From Rufibacter glacialis (GTDB taxonomy: Bacteria; Bacteroidota; Bacteroidia; Cytophagales; Hymenobacteraceae), in NCBI RefSeq assembly GCF_008271745.1, contig NZ_VKKZ01000021.1, forward strand, positions 1 through 64,000: a stretch of DNA of 64,000 bases, given 5' to 3'. The notes below the pieces were generated by a model. The model ran no database searches, was not told the DNA's origin, and worked only from the letters and a program-made list of their open reading frames with translations. Shown piece by piece: positions 1-9,292 of this stretch (its first letter is position 1; each line of letters begins with the position of its first letter). The translations under genes and the position numbers were made by a program.

Positions 1-473
1 GGAAAGGTCTCGCTGCAAAAGCTCCTGTAACTAATTCTACTGTCTTCCCAAATTCTCAGCCTAAAAACTATGCACAAGTTGTTATGTCGGAAACATTGGC
101 CCGGCCAATACAGGCACTACTGGATAAATGGAACTCCTCCGGTTACCAAACCTATAACTGTAGATACTTCTCAATGCCTTACCCCTCAAAGAAAGGAAGC
201 AACAGAACACCTATACAAGCTACCATTTATTCCGCAGTTGGCCAATATCCTGAAGAAGGCGGAAGACCGATCGCTACCAAAGAAACTACCCTAGACAACT
301 GCCTTATACTTAAAACACTAAAGGAAACAGCTTTTGAACGGGCAGGTATCCCGCTACCCCACCAGCCTGAGGCGTTTTATTGCTTGTTTTCAGAAATCGG
401 GGGCAAAACGGTTTTTCCCGCATCTGAAAAAGCTGCGGTCCGTACAATCCCCACCTATTTAGACCTAGAGTAT
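1..473. other. Upstream region with open frame, no recognised gene
   Basis: The frame of the downstream metallo-hydrolase stays open leftwards through this whole stretch, reaching the window edge, but the translated residues match no family I recognise and lie before the normal family N-terminus. Positions 374-409 hold a copy of the 35-bp intergenic palindrome found elsewhere only outside genes, so at least the right part is intergenic. The left 300 bases could be the remnant of a gene that begins outside the window; nothing firm can be said. Confidence 0.4.
374..409. repeat. 35-bp intergenic palindrome, copy 1
   Basis: Imperfect palindrome with outer GTTTT/CAAAAC arms and a TTGTTTTC/GAAAT core. 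It lies about 65 bases upstream of the metallo-hydrolase ATG. See the finding on this repeat family. Confidence 0.7.
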
Positions 474-1835
474 ATGACCATATCTTTTTACGGGGCGGCC
501 CAGTCCGTGACCGGAAGCAAGCATTTAGTAACCTTGGAGAACGGGAAGCGCATTCTGCTGGACTGCGGCCTCACCCAGGGCATGGGCGAGAAAAGCGAGG
601 AGCGGAACCGTTCCTTTGACTTCGAACCCGAGAACCTGACCTGCCTCATCTTGTCGCACGCGCACATTGACCACTCTGGCCTAATCCCGAAGCTGGTGCG
701 CGATGGCTACCAAGGCCCCATTTACTGTACGCCCCCTACCCTGGAACTCTGCCAACTGCTGCTCCGCGACAGTGCCCGCATACAGCAGAACAACAGCAGC
801 ACAGAGCCACTTTACACCGAGGAAGACGCCGAACAGGCCCTGCAGCAGTTTGTGACCGTGCCCTATGATGAGCCTTTCCAGATTGACGAAGACATTGAAC
901 TGCTTTTCACCGATACCGGCCACGTACTGGGCAGCGCCGCCATCAACCTGAGGCTGCAGGACGAGGGCCGCGAGCGCACCCTGTGCTTCAGCGGCGACAT
1001 CGGGCGCTTCGCCAACCGCATTCTGAACCCGCCGCAGGCCTTTCCGCAGGCCGAGATCATCATCTGCGAGTCTACCTACGGAAACCGCGTGCATGACAGC
1101 CTGGAGAACACCGAGGAGCGCTTGCAGAAGATTGTGCAAGAGGTGTGCGTGGAGCGGCAGGGCAAACTCCTGATCCCGGCCTTCAGCATTGGGCGCACCC
1201 AGGAACTGATCTACTCGCTTAACTACCTGGCCGAAGAAGGCCGCCTGCCCGAGGTGAAAGTGTTCGTGGACAGTCCCCTCTCGGTGTACGCCACCGACAT
1301 CATGCGTGAGAACCCGCAGTACTTCCGTGATTCCATGCAGGAATACATCAAAGACGACCCAGACCCCTTCGGGTTTCCGCAACTGACCTATATCACTGAG
1401 GTGGATGACTCAAAAGAGCTGAACAAAATAGAGGAACCGTGCGTGATCATCTCGGCCTCTGGCATGATGGAAGCCGGCCGTATCCAGCACCACCTCAAAA
1501 CCAACCTGCCAGACCCTAACAGCGCCGTGCTGGTGACCGGCTACTGCGAGCCCTCTACCCTGGGCGGAAAACTCATGAACGGCGCCGACAAAGTGCACGT
1601 GCTGGGCGAAGAGGTAGAAGTGAGAGCCGAGATGATGATCATGAAGGAATACAGCGCCCACGCAGACTACGGCGACATTGCTAAGTTTCTGCACTGCCAG
1701 GACAAAGAACAGATCCAGCGCATCTTTCTGGTGCACGGTGAAAAATCTGTGATGGGCCAACTCAAAGACGACCTCACCGAGCTGGGTTACCAGAACATTG
1801 AGATCCCTGAGTTCCGGTTGTCTTACGTGGTGTAA
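474..1835 (+). CDS. MBL-fold beta-CASP metallo-hydrolase (RNA-processing exonuclease family)
   Basis: Predicted 453-residue cytoplasmic zinc-dependent hydrolase of the metallo-beta-lactamase/beta-CASP group (YsaS/CPSF-like, COG1236), whose characterised members cleave or trim RNA. The zinc-binding HxHxDH motif is seen as H62, H64, D66, H67, followed by FSGDIG, ESTYGNR, the beta-CASP PAFSIGR segment, SASGMM and the C-terminal KEYSAHAD and LVHGE motifs, so all expected elements are present. The start chosen is ATG 474 because family members begin with the MTISFYGAAQSVTG-type strand; the frame is open further upstream but that part is unlike the family and contains an intergenic repeat. A perfect palindrome follows 21 bases after the stop. 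The RNA substrate is unknown. Confidence 0.9.
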   Translation: MTISFYGAAQSVTGSKHLVTLENGKRILLDCGLTQGMGEKSEERNRSFDFEPENLTCLILSHAHIDHSGLIPKLVRDGYQGPIYCTPPTLELCQLLLRDSARIQQNNSSTEPLYTEEDAEQALQQFVTVPYDEPFQIDEDIELLFTDTGHVLGSAAINLRLQDEGRERTLCFSGDIGRFANRILNPPQAFPQAEIIICESTYGNRVHDSLENTEERLQKIVQEVCVERQGKLLIPAFSIGRTQELIYSLNYLAEEGRLPEVKVFVDSPLSVYATDIMRENPQYFRDSMQEYIKDDPDPFGFPQLTYITEVDDSKELNKIEEPCVIISASGMMEAGRIQHHLKTNLPDPNSAVLVTGYCEPSTLGGKLMNGADKVHVLGEEVEVRAEMMIMKEYSAHADYGDIAKFLHCQDKEQIQRIFLVHGEKSVMGQLKDDLTELGYQNIEIPEFRLSYVV

Positions 1836-1856
1836 GCAGCGGCTTACCTTTCACGC

Positions 1857-1916
1857 AAGCAAAAATGCGTTTGTCGGCAGTTTTCATGAAAACTGCCGAC
1901 AAACGCATTTTTGCTT
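1857..1916. terminator. Perfect 60-bp palindrome, probable terminator
   Basis: Two 28-bp perfectly complementary arms (1857-1884 and 1889-1916) meet at a CATG centre, so the entire 60 bases are self-complementary. The middle resembles the core of the 35-bp palindrome family (GGCAGTTTTC/GAAAACTGCC). Its place just after the metallo-hydrolase stop suggests a transcription terminator working in both directions. Confidence 0.75.
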
Positions 1917-2415
1917 CTCCTTCTCCTGACTGGCTACTACATTTCTGGCCTTCTTTTTTGAAAAGAGCCTTGCAATCCTGGACTAGTCAAATCATTATGC
2001 CGCTATGGCGTGGAAGCGACTTTTGTGACTTCACGCATAAGCGAACCCAATAATTGCTTCAAGTCAAGTTTGGGGCAGCTGAGCTTATCTACTTCAAAAT
2101 CTCAGGGTTTTGTAATGTATTCCGAAAGGGCAACCACAAGGGATTGCGCATACAGGAATTTACCTTGCCTTTTATGGAGAAACTATGCCGCAGATTTATT
2201 CCTGCACCGAAAATGGCCTTTGGCGGCTGTTTTAGATAAAATAGCTGCCATACGCATTCTAGCTCCTCTACATGAAAACATCAAGCCACGACAGTTCTTC
2301 GCCATAGGCAAAGGCTCAGCAGCGGGCGAACCAGAATTAACGGTACTCGCTAACCGAAGCCAGGGAAGATTTAGGCCTTCTTTTCAGGAAACGGCCCCAA
2401 AACGTCTTCCTTACC
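1917..2415. other. Intergenic stretch, no gene seen
   Basis: About 500 bases between the palindrome and the convergent SulP gene. A 138-codon open frame crosses it, but its composition is not protein-like, it overlaps the repeat at 2369-2403, and it resembles no known family. I see no RNA gene. Confidence 0.6.
2369..2403. repeat. 35-bp intergenic palindrome, copy 2
   Basis: ATTTAGGCC...GGCCCCAAAAC arms around a CTTTTCAGGAAAC core, just beyond the SulP stop codon. Confidence 0.7.
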
Positions 2416-3948
2416 TTAGTCTTTGAGCACGGCGTAGTGCGGGTCTTCCAGGATATTCACGTCAATCACCGCATCGGCGTTCTTGAGCAGGGTCAGGCAG
2501 TCGGGGCTCAGGTGGCGCAGGTGCAGCTTCTTGCCGGCTTTGTGGTAGCGCTCCGTGAGTTTGTTCAGGGCTTCAATACCCGACATATCCGCTACGCGGC
2601 TGTCCTTGAAATCAATGATCACTTCCTCCGGGTCCTGGGCCACGTCAAACTTCTCGGTAAAGGCGGCCACTGAGCCGAAGAACAACGGACCGTACATCTC
2701 ATAATGCTTCACGCCGTTCTCATCCAGGTACTTCCGGGCCCTGATGCGCTTGGCACTCTCCCAGGCAAATACCAGCGCCGAGATAATCACGCCTATAAGC
2801 ACCGCCAACGCCAGGTTGTGCAGCCATACGGTAATAACGGCTACCAGAATACCTACGAACACATCATGCCGGGGCATCTTGTTGATGATCCGGAAGCTGA
2901 TCCACTCAAAGGTGCCAATGGCTACCATGATCATCACGCCCACCAGCGCCGCCATAGGCACCCGCTCAATAAACGGCGCGCCCACCAGAATAATCACCAG
3001 AATGGTAAGCGAGGAGACGATGCCCGCCAACCGCGCCCGCGCCCCAGCCGATAGGTTCACCAAGGTCTGGGCAATCATGGCGCAGCCCCCCATTCCGAAG
3101 AAGAAGCCGTTGAGCAGATTAGCGCTACCCTGGGCTACGCTTTCGCGGTTCCCGTTGCCGCGGGTACCGGTGATCTCGTCTACCAGGTTCAGGGTCAAAA
3201 GACTTTCCGTGAGGCCCACTCCGGCCATGATCAAGGCATAGGGGAAGATCACCTGCAAGGTTTCCAGGGTCAACGGAATCTGGGGAATATGGAACGGAGG
3301 CAAGGTACCGCTCACCGAGGCGATGTCGCGCACCAGTTTGGTATCAATCCCGAAGCCCATCACTACACAGAAAACCACCAGAATGGCCACCAGCGAGGGC
3401 GGCACCGCCTTCGTGATTTTAGGCAGCAGGAGAATGATGGCAATGGTCAAGGCTACCAATCCCGCCAGGATGTAGAGCGGGCTCCCCATCAGCCAGGTAG
3501 ACTCGCCGTTCACCACGGTCTTGAACTGTTCTACCTGTGACATGAAAATGATCACGGCCAGTCCGTTCACAAACCCGAACATGACCGGCTGCGGCACCAA
3601 CCGGATAAACTTGCCCAATTTGAACAAGCCCACCAGAATCTGCAGGATACCGGCCAGGGCCACCGCCGCAAACACGTATTCCAAGCCATGCGATTGCATC
3701 AAGGCAATGAGCACCACGGCCGTGGCACCAGCCCCGCCAGACACCATGCCGGGCCTTCCGCCTAATACCGCTGTTACCAAGCCCATGATAAAGGCCGCAT
3801 ATAGCCCCACCAATGGCGGAAACCCGGCTAAGATGGCAAAGGAAAGGGATTCCGGGATCATGGTCATGGCCACCGTAAGCCCCGCCAGAATCTCTATTTT
3901 ATAATCTACTTTTTGACTGAAATCAAATAAACGCAAGTATGGCTTCAT
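2416..3948 (-). CDS. SulP family anion transporter with STAS domain
   Basis: Inner-membrane transporter of 510 residues in the SulP (SLC26) family, which carries sulfate, bicarbonate or other anions. The N-terminal signature PESLSFAILAG (about residues 32-42), a long series of hydrophobic helices through about residue 395, and a C-terminal STAS domain (about 415-505, with DFKDSRVADMSGIEAL) are all visible. It lacks the extra carbonic anhydrase domain found in some bicarbonate members, so the substrate cannot be named. It stands alone, convergent with the metallo-hydrolase, with a long upstream gap. Confidence 0.9.
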   Translation of the reverse strand: MKPYLRLFDFSQKVDYKIEILAGLTVAMTMIPESLSFAILAGFPPLVGLYAAFIMGLVTAVLGGRPGMVSGGAGATAVVLIALMQSHGLEYVFAAVALAGILQILVGLFKLGKFIRLVPQPVMFGFVNGLAVIIFMSQVEQFKTVVNGESTWLMGSPLYILAGLVALTIAIILLLPKITKAVPPSLVAILVVFCVVMGFGIDTKLVRDIASVSGTLPPFHIPQIPLTLETLQVIFPYALIMAGVGLTESLLTLNLVDEITGTRGNGNRESVAQGSANLLNGFFFGMGGCAMIAQTLVNLSAGARARLAGIVSSLTILVIILVGAPFIERVPMAALVGVMIMVAIGTFEWISFRIINKMPRHDVFVGILVAVITVWLHNLALAVLIGVIISALVFAWESAKRIRARKYLDENGVKHYEMYGPLFFGSVAAFTEKFDVAQDPEEVIIDFKDSRVADMSGIEALNKLTERYHKAGKKLHLRHLSPDCLTLLKNADAVIDVNILEDPHYAVLKD

Positions 3949-4344
3949 CTAAAAATCACGGATAAATCTATACGCTACCCACATAGAAGACGCAACAGGC
4001 TATTAAGAGCCGGCCCCTCCTATTCGGGCAAACAGAAGTGAAAAGGTTTAAGTTATAGGGCATGCTGAACCTGCGCCCTTACGTCTGGGCAACCTTGGTC
4101 ACGGTGGGGTAAGCGCAACGAATAAGGGGAAAATAGTCATGACAGGCGCAAAAGTACTACTTTCCCTCCATATGGTACTTCCTGGCAGGATTAACTGATC
4201 TCACCTTCCAAGCCAATTGCAGCCGTAAGCAACAGGGGGATAGGGATGGCTCCTTTACTTTCCCCGCTCCCCAAATGGCTGGCTTCTTTTTCATCTTCCT
4301 GGGCTAGTCTCCTTTTTCCACTCAATCTTCTCTCTGTTCAGGAA
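3949..4344. other. Intergenic stretch, nothing recognised
   Basis: About 400 bases between the SulP start and the terminator of the next minus-strand gene. It must contain the SulP promoter, but I could not identify a convincing TTTG/TAnnTTTG pair, RNA gene or open frame. Confidence 0.5.
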
Positions 4345-4396
4345 AGCTTAAATGCCAAAGGCCACCTCTGCAGAGGTGGCCTTTGGCATTTAAGCT
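4345..4396 (-). terminator. Perfect 52-bp palindrome, terminator of T9SS gene
   Basis: Arms 4345-4370 and 4371-4396 are fully complementary and meet at CTGCAG with no unpaired loop. The hairpin ends 12 bases downstream of the secreted-protein stop codon on the minus strand. Confidence 0.8.
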
Positions 4397-4408
4397 GACA
4401 ATACCCTG

Positions 4409-5716
4409 CTATTGCTTTACCACTCTGGTGGTTGATTTCCCAGAAGCCGTGTGGACCTGTACATAATAAACCCCAGCGGCCTGCCCTGCCAGGTCAAGGG
4501 TGATAGGTGTACCGGCTTCTACTTTTACCTGACGTTGAGACACCGCTCGGCCGCTGCTGTGAAACAGCGTTACAGTTACAGAGCCGCTTTGCTCTGCAGA
4601 AGTGAGATAGACCTTGTCTGGGGTTGGATTTGGATAAGCCTCATGAGATGCCTGCCCTGCAGCGGTTTTACTTCCCTTGACCACAATAACCTTTGAGTGT
4701 TCAAATTTGCCATCAAAGTCTACCTGCTTCAGGCGGAAGTACAGGATGCTACTAGATTTGGTGGAAACAGCCGTTTTATAGGCCTGGGCGACAGCCGTGG
4801 TACCGGCTCCTTTTACTTTCTCGCCTACCGCCGTAAAGTTTTTCCCGTCTTCGCTCTGTTGCACCTCAAAAAAGTCATTCTCCTTTTCTGAGGCCGTGGC
4901 CCAAGCCAGGTTCACCACCTCTCCAGATCTGCTTCCCGTGAAACTGGTGAAAGTCACCGGTAACGTTCCTGGGGTGGAAGAAGAGGTAATCTGAAAATTG
5001 TCTATGGCTAGGTCATCGTCATTCTGTCCTGAATTTCCGGCGTTGTGCGTATCTACCAACCGGATAAAGAATTCTTGCCCTATGGCTACTTGTATGGGAA
5101 ACTCCACAACATGCGTTTCTGCTTTATTGGAAAAGACACCTGGAATGGGCTGCCATTCTTTGATGTCAGTAGTATACAAGACATTTTCCAGGTTTGAACC
5201 TACCTGGTAAGACAAAACTAACCCATTCCCAGCTTTTGCATCATGGATTAACTTAACATCAAATTCTATCTTCATGGACTTGATTTCAGCACCGGTATCA
5301 TTTTTAACCCTAACCCCATAGTACCCAATAGGATTACCCTGGTTCCCGGTTGAGAACCCGAAGGATCTGTCTCCTACCACAGCAGGATTGTGGATGTAAT
5401 TCACCAAGGACATAGGAGTAATCTTTGGATTGGGAGAAGCATCAGGGAGGCTGTTCGTGCTTCCCACCATTTTTGGGGGTAACAAAGGAGGGTTTGTTTG
5501 CACAGGGTCTTGCAAGGCGTACCACCCTGCCAGTGTTTGTGGCATACCATTGCTCCAGGTTATAGTAGCACTGCCTGTATTGGCACTGGCAAGGTCATTG
5601 AAGTCTTGGCGGTAAAGCCCAGTGGTTAAGCTTATCTGAGCAGCGCCCTCAGTTTGCAAAGCCAACAAGCTTGAGAACAATAGAGCCGACTTAAAAAGGG
5701 TAGACAGGTTTTTCAT
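4409..5716 (-). CDS. Secreted protein with T9SS type A sorting domain (smaller paralogue)
   Basis: A 435-residue exported protein: signal peptide (residues 1-27, ending GAAQ), an N-terminal beta-rich module of about 220 residues, an FN3-like strand region beginning LPVTFTSFTGSRSG (about 255-350), and a C-terminal sorting domain with YPNPTPDKVYL and a final GVYYVQVHTASGK...RVVKQ strand. Such C-terminal domains direct type IX secretion and surface attachment in Bacteroidota. No catalytic motif is visible, so the function of the N-terminal module is unknown. It shares both its ends with the next gene (6453-8801); the two look like tandem paralogues. Both are preceded by very AT-rich DNA. Confidence 0.85.
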   Translation of the reverse strand: MKNLSTLFKSALLFSSLLALQTEGAAQISLTTGLYRQDFNDLASANTGSATITWSNGMPQTLAGWYALQDPVQTNPPLLPPKMVGSTNSLPDASPNPKITPMSLVNYIHNPAVVGDRSFGFSTGNQGNPIGYYGVRVKNDTGAEIKSMKIEFDVKLIHDAKAGNGLVLSYQVGSNLENVLYTTDIKEWQPIPGVFSNKAETHVVEFPIQVAIGQEFFIRLVDTHNAGNSGQNDDDLAIDNFQITSSSTPGTLPVTFTSFTGSRSGEVVNLAWATASEKENDFFEVQQSEDGKNFTAVGEKVKGAGTTAVAQAYKTAVSTKSSSILYFRLKQVDFDGKFEHSKVIVVKGSKTAAGQASHEAYPNPTPDKVYLTSAEQSGSVTVTLFHSSGRAVSQRQVKVEAGTPITLDLAGQAAGVYYVQVHTASGKSTTRVVKQ

Positions 5717-6382
5717 GACGGGAAGGTTAGAAACTAGGAATTGATTTAACTACTCTAATAATTAATGTAACTTTTACATTAAATTCAGTAAATAATTCCT
5801 AAACTTCTACTTTCCTACATTTGTACCTACATTAATATTCTATTAAAAAATTTATATAATTTCTTTCTTTTTAATCATAAATAAAAAATCTTGCTAACTA
5901 CCCTAGTTGCTTAAAACCCCACTTTTTAACATTAATTATTTTGATAGTTGCCATCAACTACTTCAAAATAATGATATTTGCTTATCTAAGAGCTCTAAAT
6001 TTTATTTAAAAGTTCCTACTTAAACAGGTATATTTATACAACTTTTTAACAAAAAATTCGTGCTATAGCCGTCAATCCGAACCACAAAGTTAAAAAACCA
6101 CCTCACAGTTGAATGAAACAGTAAGGCACTTTTCCTCGGTTAAATCCACGCTACTGATCCCATAAAATAGGTTGGCAGCAAATTCTCCCTTTGGCATGAT
6201 TCACAAGTAGTATCAGAGCTCTTTAGCTTTCAAATGCCAGCTCCCGGCGAGGAGGTAGATGCTTTACAAGCCAATAGTCTTTGTTAAGCTTCTTCGTTTC
6301 CATACACCTTTTTGATACCTTCGGTGCCCTTGGCCAGAACCACATTTCTCCGGACCTAAATTTTTAATACTACAAAAAGATA
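5717..6382. other. AT-rich intergenic region without genes
   Basis: About 670 bases, very AT-rich in its first half, with no plausible coding frame or RNA gene. It should hold the promoter for the gene at 4409-5716. I could not pick out a reliable promoter in this biased sequence. Confidence 0.6.
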
Positions 6383-6445
6383 GCCCCCGCAAAAAAAGGA
6401 AAAGCCACCCTAGACAGAGGTGGCTTTTCCTTTTTTTGCGGGGGC
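6383..6445 (-). terminator. Long stem-loop terminator
   Basis: Perfect 27-bp arms (6383-6409 and 6419-6445) with a 9-base loop, including an A7/T7 block inside the stem. It starts right after the stop of the large T9SS gene on the minus strand. Confidence 0.8.
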
Positions 6446-6452
6446 TTAAGGC

Positions 6453-8801
6453 TTATTGCTTTACAATCCGCGTAGTCACTTTCCCACTATCCGTTTGCAC
6501 CTGCAGAAAATAAACACCTGCCGGTTGAGAAGACAGATCAAAAGTGATGGGGCTATCAAACCCTAGGGAAACCTGCTTCTGCCCTACTAGACGTCCGTTG
6601 CTTTGGCTAAGAGTCACCTTGGCCGGTCCCTTCAAGCCAGCAGAAGAAACAGATACTTTATTAAAAGTAGGGTTAGGGTATACCTCTAAAGAGGCGCCAT
6701 TGCTCTTTCCCCCATTTACCTTGATCGCTATCACTTTAGAAGACTCAGATTTACCGTCAAAGTCAACCTGCTTCAATCTATAGTACACCGTTCCTTCCGG
6801 AGCAGACGCATCAAGGAAGTTATAGGCAAGCACTGCATGGCTGGTGCCGTTCCCTTTGACTTGCCCAATACTGCTGAAGTTCTTGCCGTCTTGGCTGCGC
6901 TCTACCTGAAAATAATCATTGTCCTTCTCAGAGGCGGTGGCCCAAGTCAGGTTCACCGCTCCTCCTGATCTGCTCCCCTTAAAGCTGATCAACTCTACCG
7001 GAAGCGTCATTTGCTGTGAATTTAGAGAGTTGCCCCCGGCAAAAGGAGAAAAGGACCTGAAACCGTCTCTGGTTAGACTATAAATTCCTTTGCTTTCAGT
7101 TGCAATTAGTGAGGGTCCTACATCCCAAGTATCATTTTCAAAGTGGCCCAAATGAAGTTTAGTAAGATCTAATTCATTCGTCATAGATGCTTTGGTCCAC
7201 TGCAGAGTAACTTCCATATTACTTACTTCAGTACTTGGTTCTTTTTCAATAAACCAAGTATTAGCCACCACTCCCTTATCTAATAGCACCCCACCTGTGC
7301 CTTTAGACATTACATAATCAGAGGCACTTACATTAAAGAAGCCACCGGAACCTCTTTTAAGACTTAATTTAATGGCAGCGTACCGCACCCCTTTCACTGA
7401 TCCTGTGTTAGCAGCACTAGTAGTAGTAAGTGTACCCAGAGGAATCGTCACCGTCTCCCCTTCCTGCATCTTGAACTTCACCTTACCAGTACCCATGGCA
7501 ATTATAAAACTGGAGGTATCAGCCACAATGCTATTAGGGTTATCAATTATAAGGTTCCTGTTACCAAGGTCTAGTCGACCTTTCCCTTTTAATACCAAAT
7601 GCCCCTTCACATGGATATTAGATGATCCCATCACATTTTTAAACCCCCTACTGTTCCCGTTCCCGTCAAAAGTCAGGTTTCCGTAGATCACTGCATTTGA
7701 AGAAGCGCTTGAGGGAGCGTCTGTGTTATACACAATGGTACTGGTTGGGTCTATCTGCCCAAAGGAAGGGGCTGTGGCGCTATTGACGATAAGAGTTGCC
7801 CCGGCTTCCAAATCAATGGTAGCGGTCAAGTTGGCATTTAGGGTCAATGTTTTGCCTGCCTTTACGACCACTTTGGAATTCGTGCCGCTAACAGTCAATG
7901 CAGATGCCAGGACCGCGTCATGTTGTACATTGAACTGCTGTCCGCCATGCGTGAAATCAAGACTTGGCTCCCCATTTCCCGTTGAACTTGAGTTCCAGGT
8001 GGCTACCTCCGTTAATACCCCTGCTATTGTGTTGAAAAAAACGGTTGGGGCAGGATTGATTTCAACATTGTCAATAGCCAAGTCGTCTTCATTTCCAGAG
8101 CTATTTGCAGCAGCGGTATGCTTATCTTCAAAACGAATAAAAATTTTTTCGCCAGGATTTAGCTCAATCCCGCTAATAAAGGTGGTAATGGAGGCAGACC
8201 TAGCCTCTAAATTAGAAATAGCAAATGCTTTACCATCCACATTTTTGATTTGAGACCAAGTTACTCCTGGTGCATCATTGATGGACGTCACGTTAGACCC
8301 TATGGCATACCCTATATTTAATGAATGAGGAACTGGATTGCCTTTCCGGTAGATAGCCTTGAGCAGGAATTTCACCTGCAACCGGTAAAGGGTATTGCCG
8401 GTCATATTGGTGAGTTGCACCCCGTAGAATGCATCTATGCCTTTAGATCTAAAACCTAATGCCTTGTCACTTGTACTTTCATTATTTTTGTCAACTGTAC
8501 TTTCATTATAACATATCAGAGCACCACCACTGTTAAATTTATTTACATCAAATCCTACCTCTCCCTTTACTTGTGAAGGAACCACCCCTCCTACTAGGGC
8601 ATGCCAACCTGTTACGTTATAATTGTCACCCCAAGAGACATAACCTGTAGTAGCAGGCATTTTGCCATTATCTATGCCATCAAACCTTTGTATGTATCCT
8701 GAAGGGGTTATAATCGGTTCCTGAGCAGCGACTGTAGAAGGGAAAGTAAGACAACAGGCGAGAAATAGAGCAGAAACAACTAACCAATGCAATAATTTCA
8801 T
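6453..8801 (-). CDS. Secreted protein with T9SS type A sorting domain (larger paralogue)
   Basis: A 782-residue exported protein. It has a signal peptide (about 1-26, ending TVAAQ), an N-terminal module (about 28-255) that resembles that of the neighbouring 4409-5716 protein (shared GY-Q-F start, a W...GWHAL segment, and an EDDLAIDNVEI strand), a long central insert (about 260-600) rich in beta strands and small polar residues, an FN3-like segment starting LPVELISFKGSRSG, and the C-terminal sorting domain (YPNPTFNKVSV ... GVYFLQVQTDSGK...RIVKQ). Export by the type IX system and cell-surface or extracellular location are expected. I see no enzyme motif; binding or adhesion is possible but unproven. 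Confidence 0.85.
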   Translation of the reverse strand: MKLLHWLVVSALFLACCLTFPSTVAAQEPIITPSGYIQRFDGIDNGKMPATTGYVSWGDNYNVTGWHALVGGVVPSQVKGEVGFDVNKFNSGGALICYNESTVDKNNESTSDKALGFRSKGIDAFYGVQLTNMTGNTLYRLQVKFLLKAIYRKGNPVPHSLNIGYAIGSNVTSINDAPGVTWSQIKNVDGKAFAISNLEARSASITTFISGIELNPGEKIFIRFEDKHTAAANSSGNEDDLAIDNVEINPAPTVFFNTIAGVLTEVATWNSSSTGNGEPSLDFTHGGQQFNVQHDAVLASALTVSGTNSKVVVKAGKTLTLNANLTATIDLEAGATLIVNSATAPSFGQIDPTSTIVYNTDAPSSASSNAVIYGNLTFDGNGNSRGFKNVMGSSNIHVKGHLVLKGKGRLDLGNRNLIIDNPNSIVADTSSFIIAMGTGKVKFKMQEGETVTIPLGTLTTTSAANTGSVKGVRYAAIKLSLKRGSGGFFNVSASDYVMSKGTGGVLLDKGVVANTWFIEKEPSTEVSNMEVTLQWTKASMTNELDLTKLHLGHFENDTWDVGPSLIATESKGIYSLTRDGFRSFSPFAGGNSLNSQQMTLPVELISFKGSRSGGAVNLTWATASEKDNDYFQVERSQDGKNFSSIGQVKGNGTSHAVLAYNFLDASAPEGTVYYRLKQVDFDGKSESSKVIAIKVNGGKSNGASLEVYPNPTFNKVSVSSAGLKGPAKVTLSQSNGRLVGQKQVSLGFDSPITFDLSSQPAGVYFLQVQTDSGKVTTRIVKQ

Positions 8802-9071
8802 AACAGATTTAATGTCCTTTCAACAATTTAGTATTCAATTATTATTATCTATAACTAACACCACAAAGTTGGCAAGACTTAAAATCAATTCAATCTTTTA
8901 AAATATATAACTATTTTAATCATCACCCTTATTCAGCCCTATAAACTTTAAAAACATTATTAAATTATTAAACATTAAGTTATATCAATATAGCTAATCG
9001 GAACATTTAAACGCTATCTAATACATACTCAATCCAATCTTCATCTACTACTACAACCCATCCATCTACTT

Positions 9072-9116
9072 ATAAGAATATATAAAAATTCTTCATAAAT
9101 TTTTATATATTCTTAT
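9072..9116. repeat. AT-only-stem hairpin
   Basis: Perfect 19-bp arms (9072-9090 and 9098-9116) with a 7-base loop, almost purely A/T. It lies 270 bases upstream of the large T9SS gene start and is not adjacent to any stop codon, so it is not an obvious terminator. Confidence 0.6.
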
Positions 9117-9244
9117 TTAGATACAGAACCCATTTGGAATATCTAAGGAAAAGCATATACTTGAGGGCAATCCTTTACTGGATATATCCTAAAATACTAT
9201 AGTAGCCACTTGGGCACAGGTACAACCACATATTCTACCGCCAG

Positions 9245-9292
9245 CCACGTTCCTTCTGTAGCACAACTAGTTATACTACAAAAGGAACGTGG
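9245..9292. repeat. Inverted repeat with 17-bp arms in gene desert
   Basis: Arms 9245-9261 (CCACGTTCCTTCTGTAG) and 9276-9292 are complementary with one mismatch around a 14-base loop. It is not followed by a T-run and is far from both genes; it may be the terminator or stem of an unannotated RNA, or a remnant of a mobile sequence. Confidence 0.55.

Noticed and set aside
681-1382. 233-codon open frame on the minus strand
   Set aside because: Lies opposite the metallo-hydrolase gene; its composition is a shadow of that frame and matches no family.
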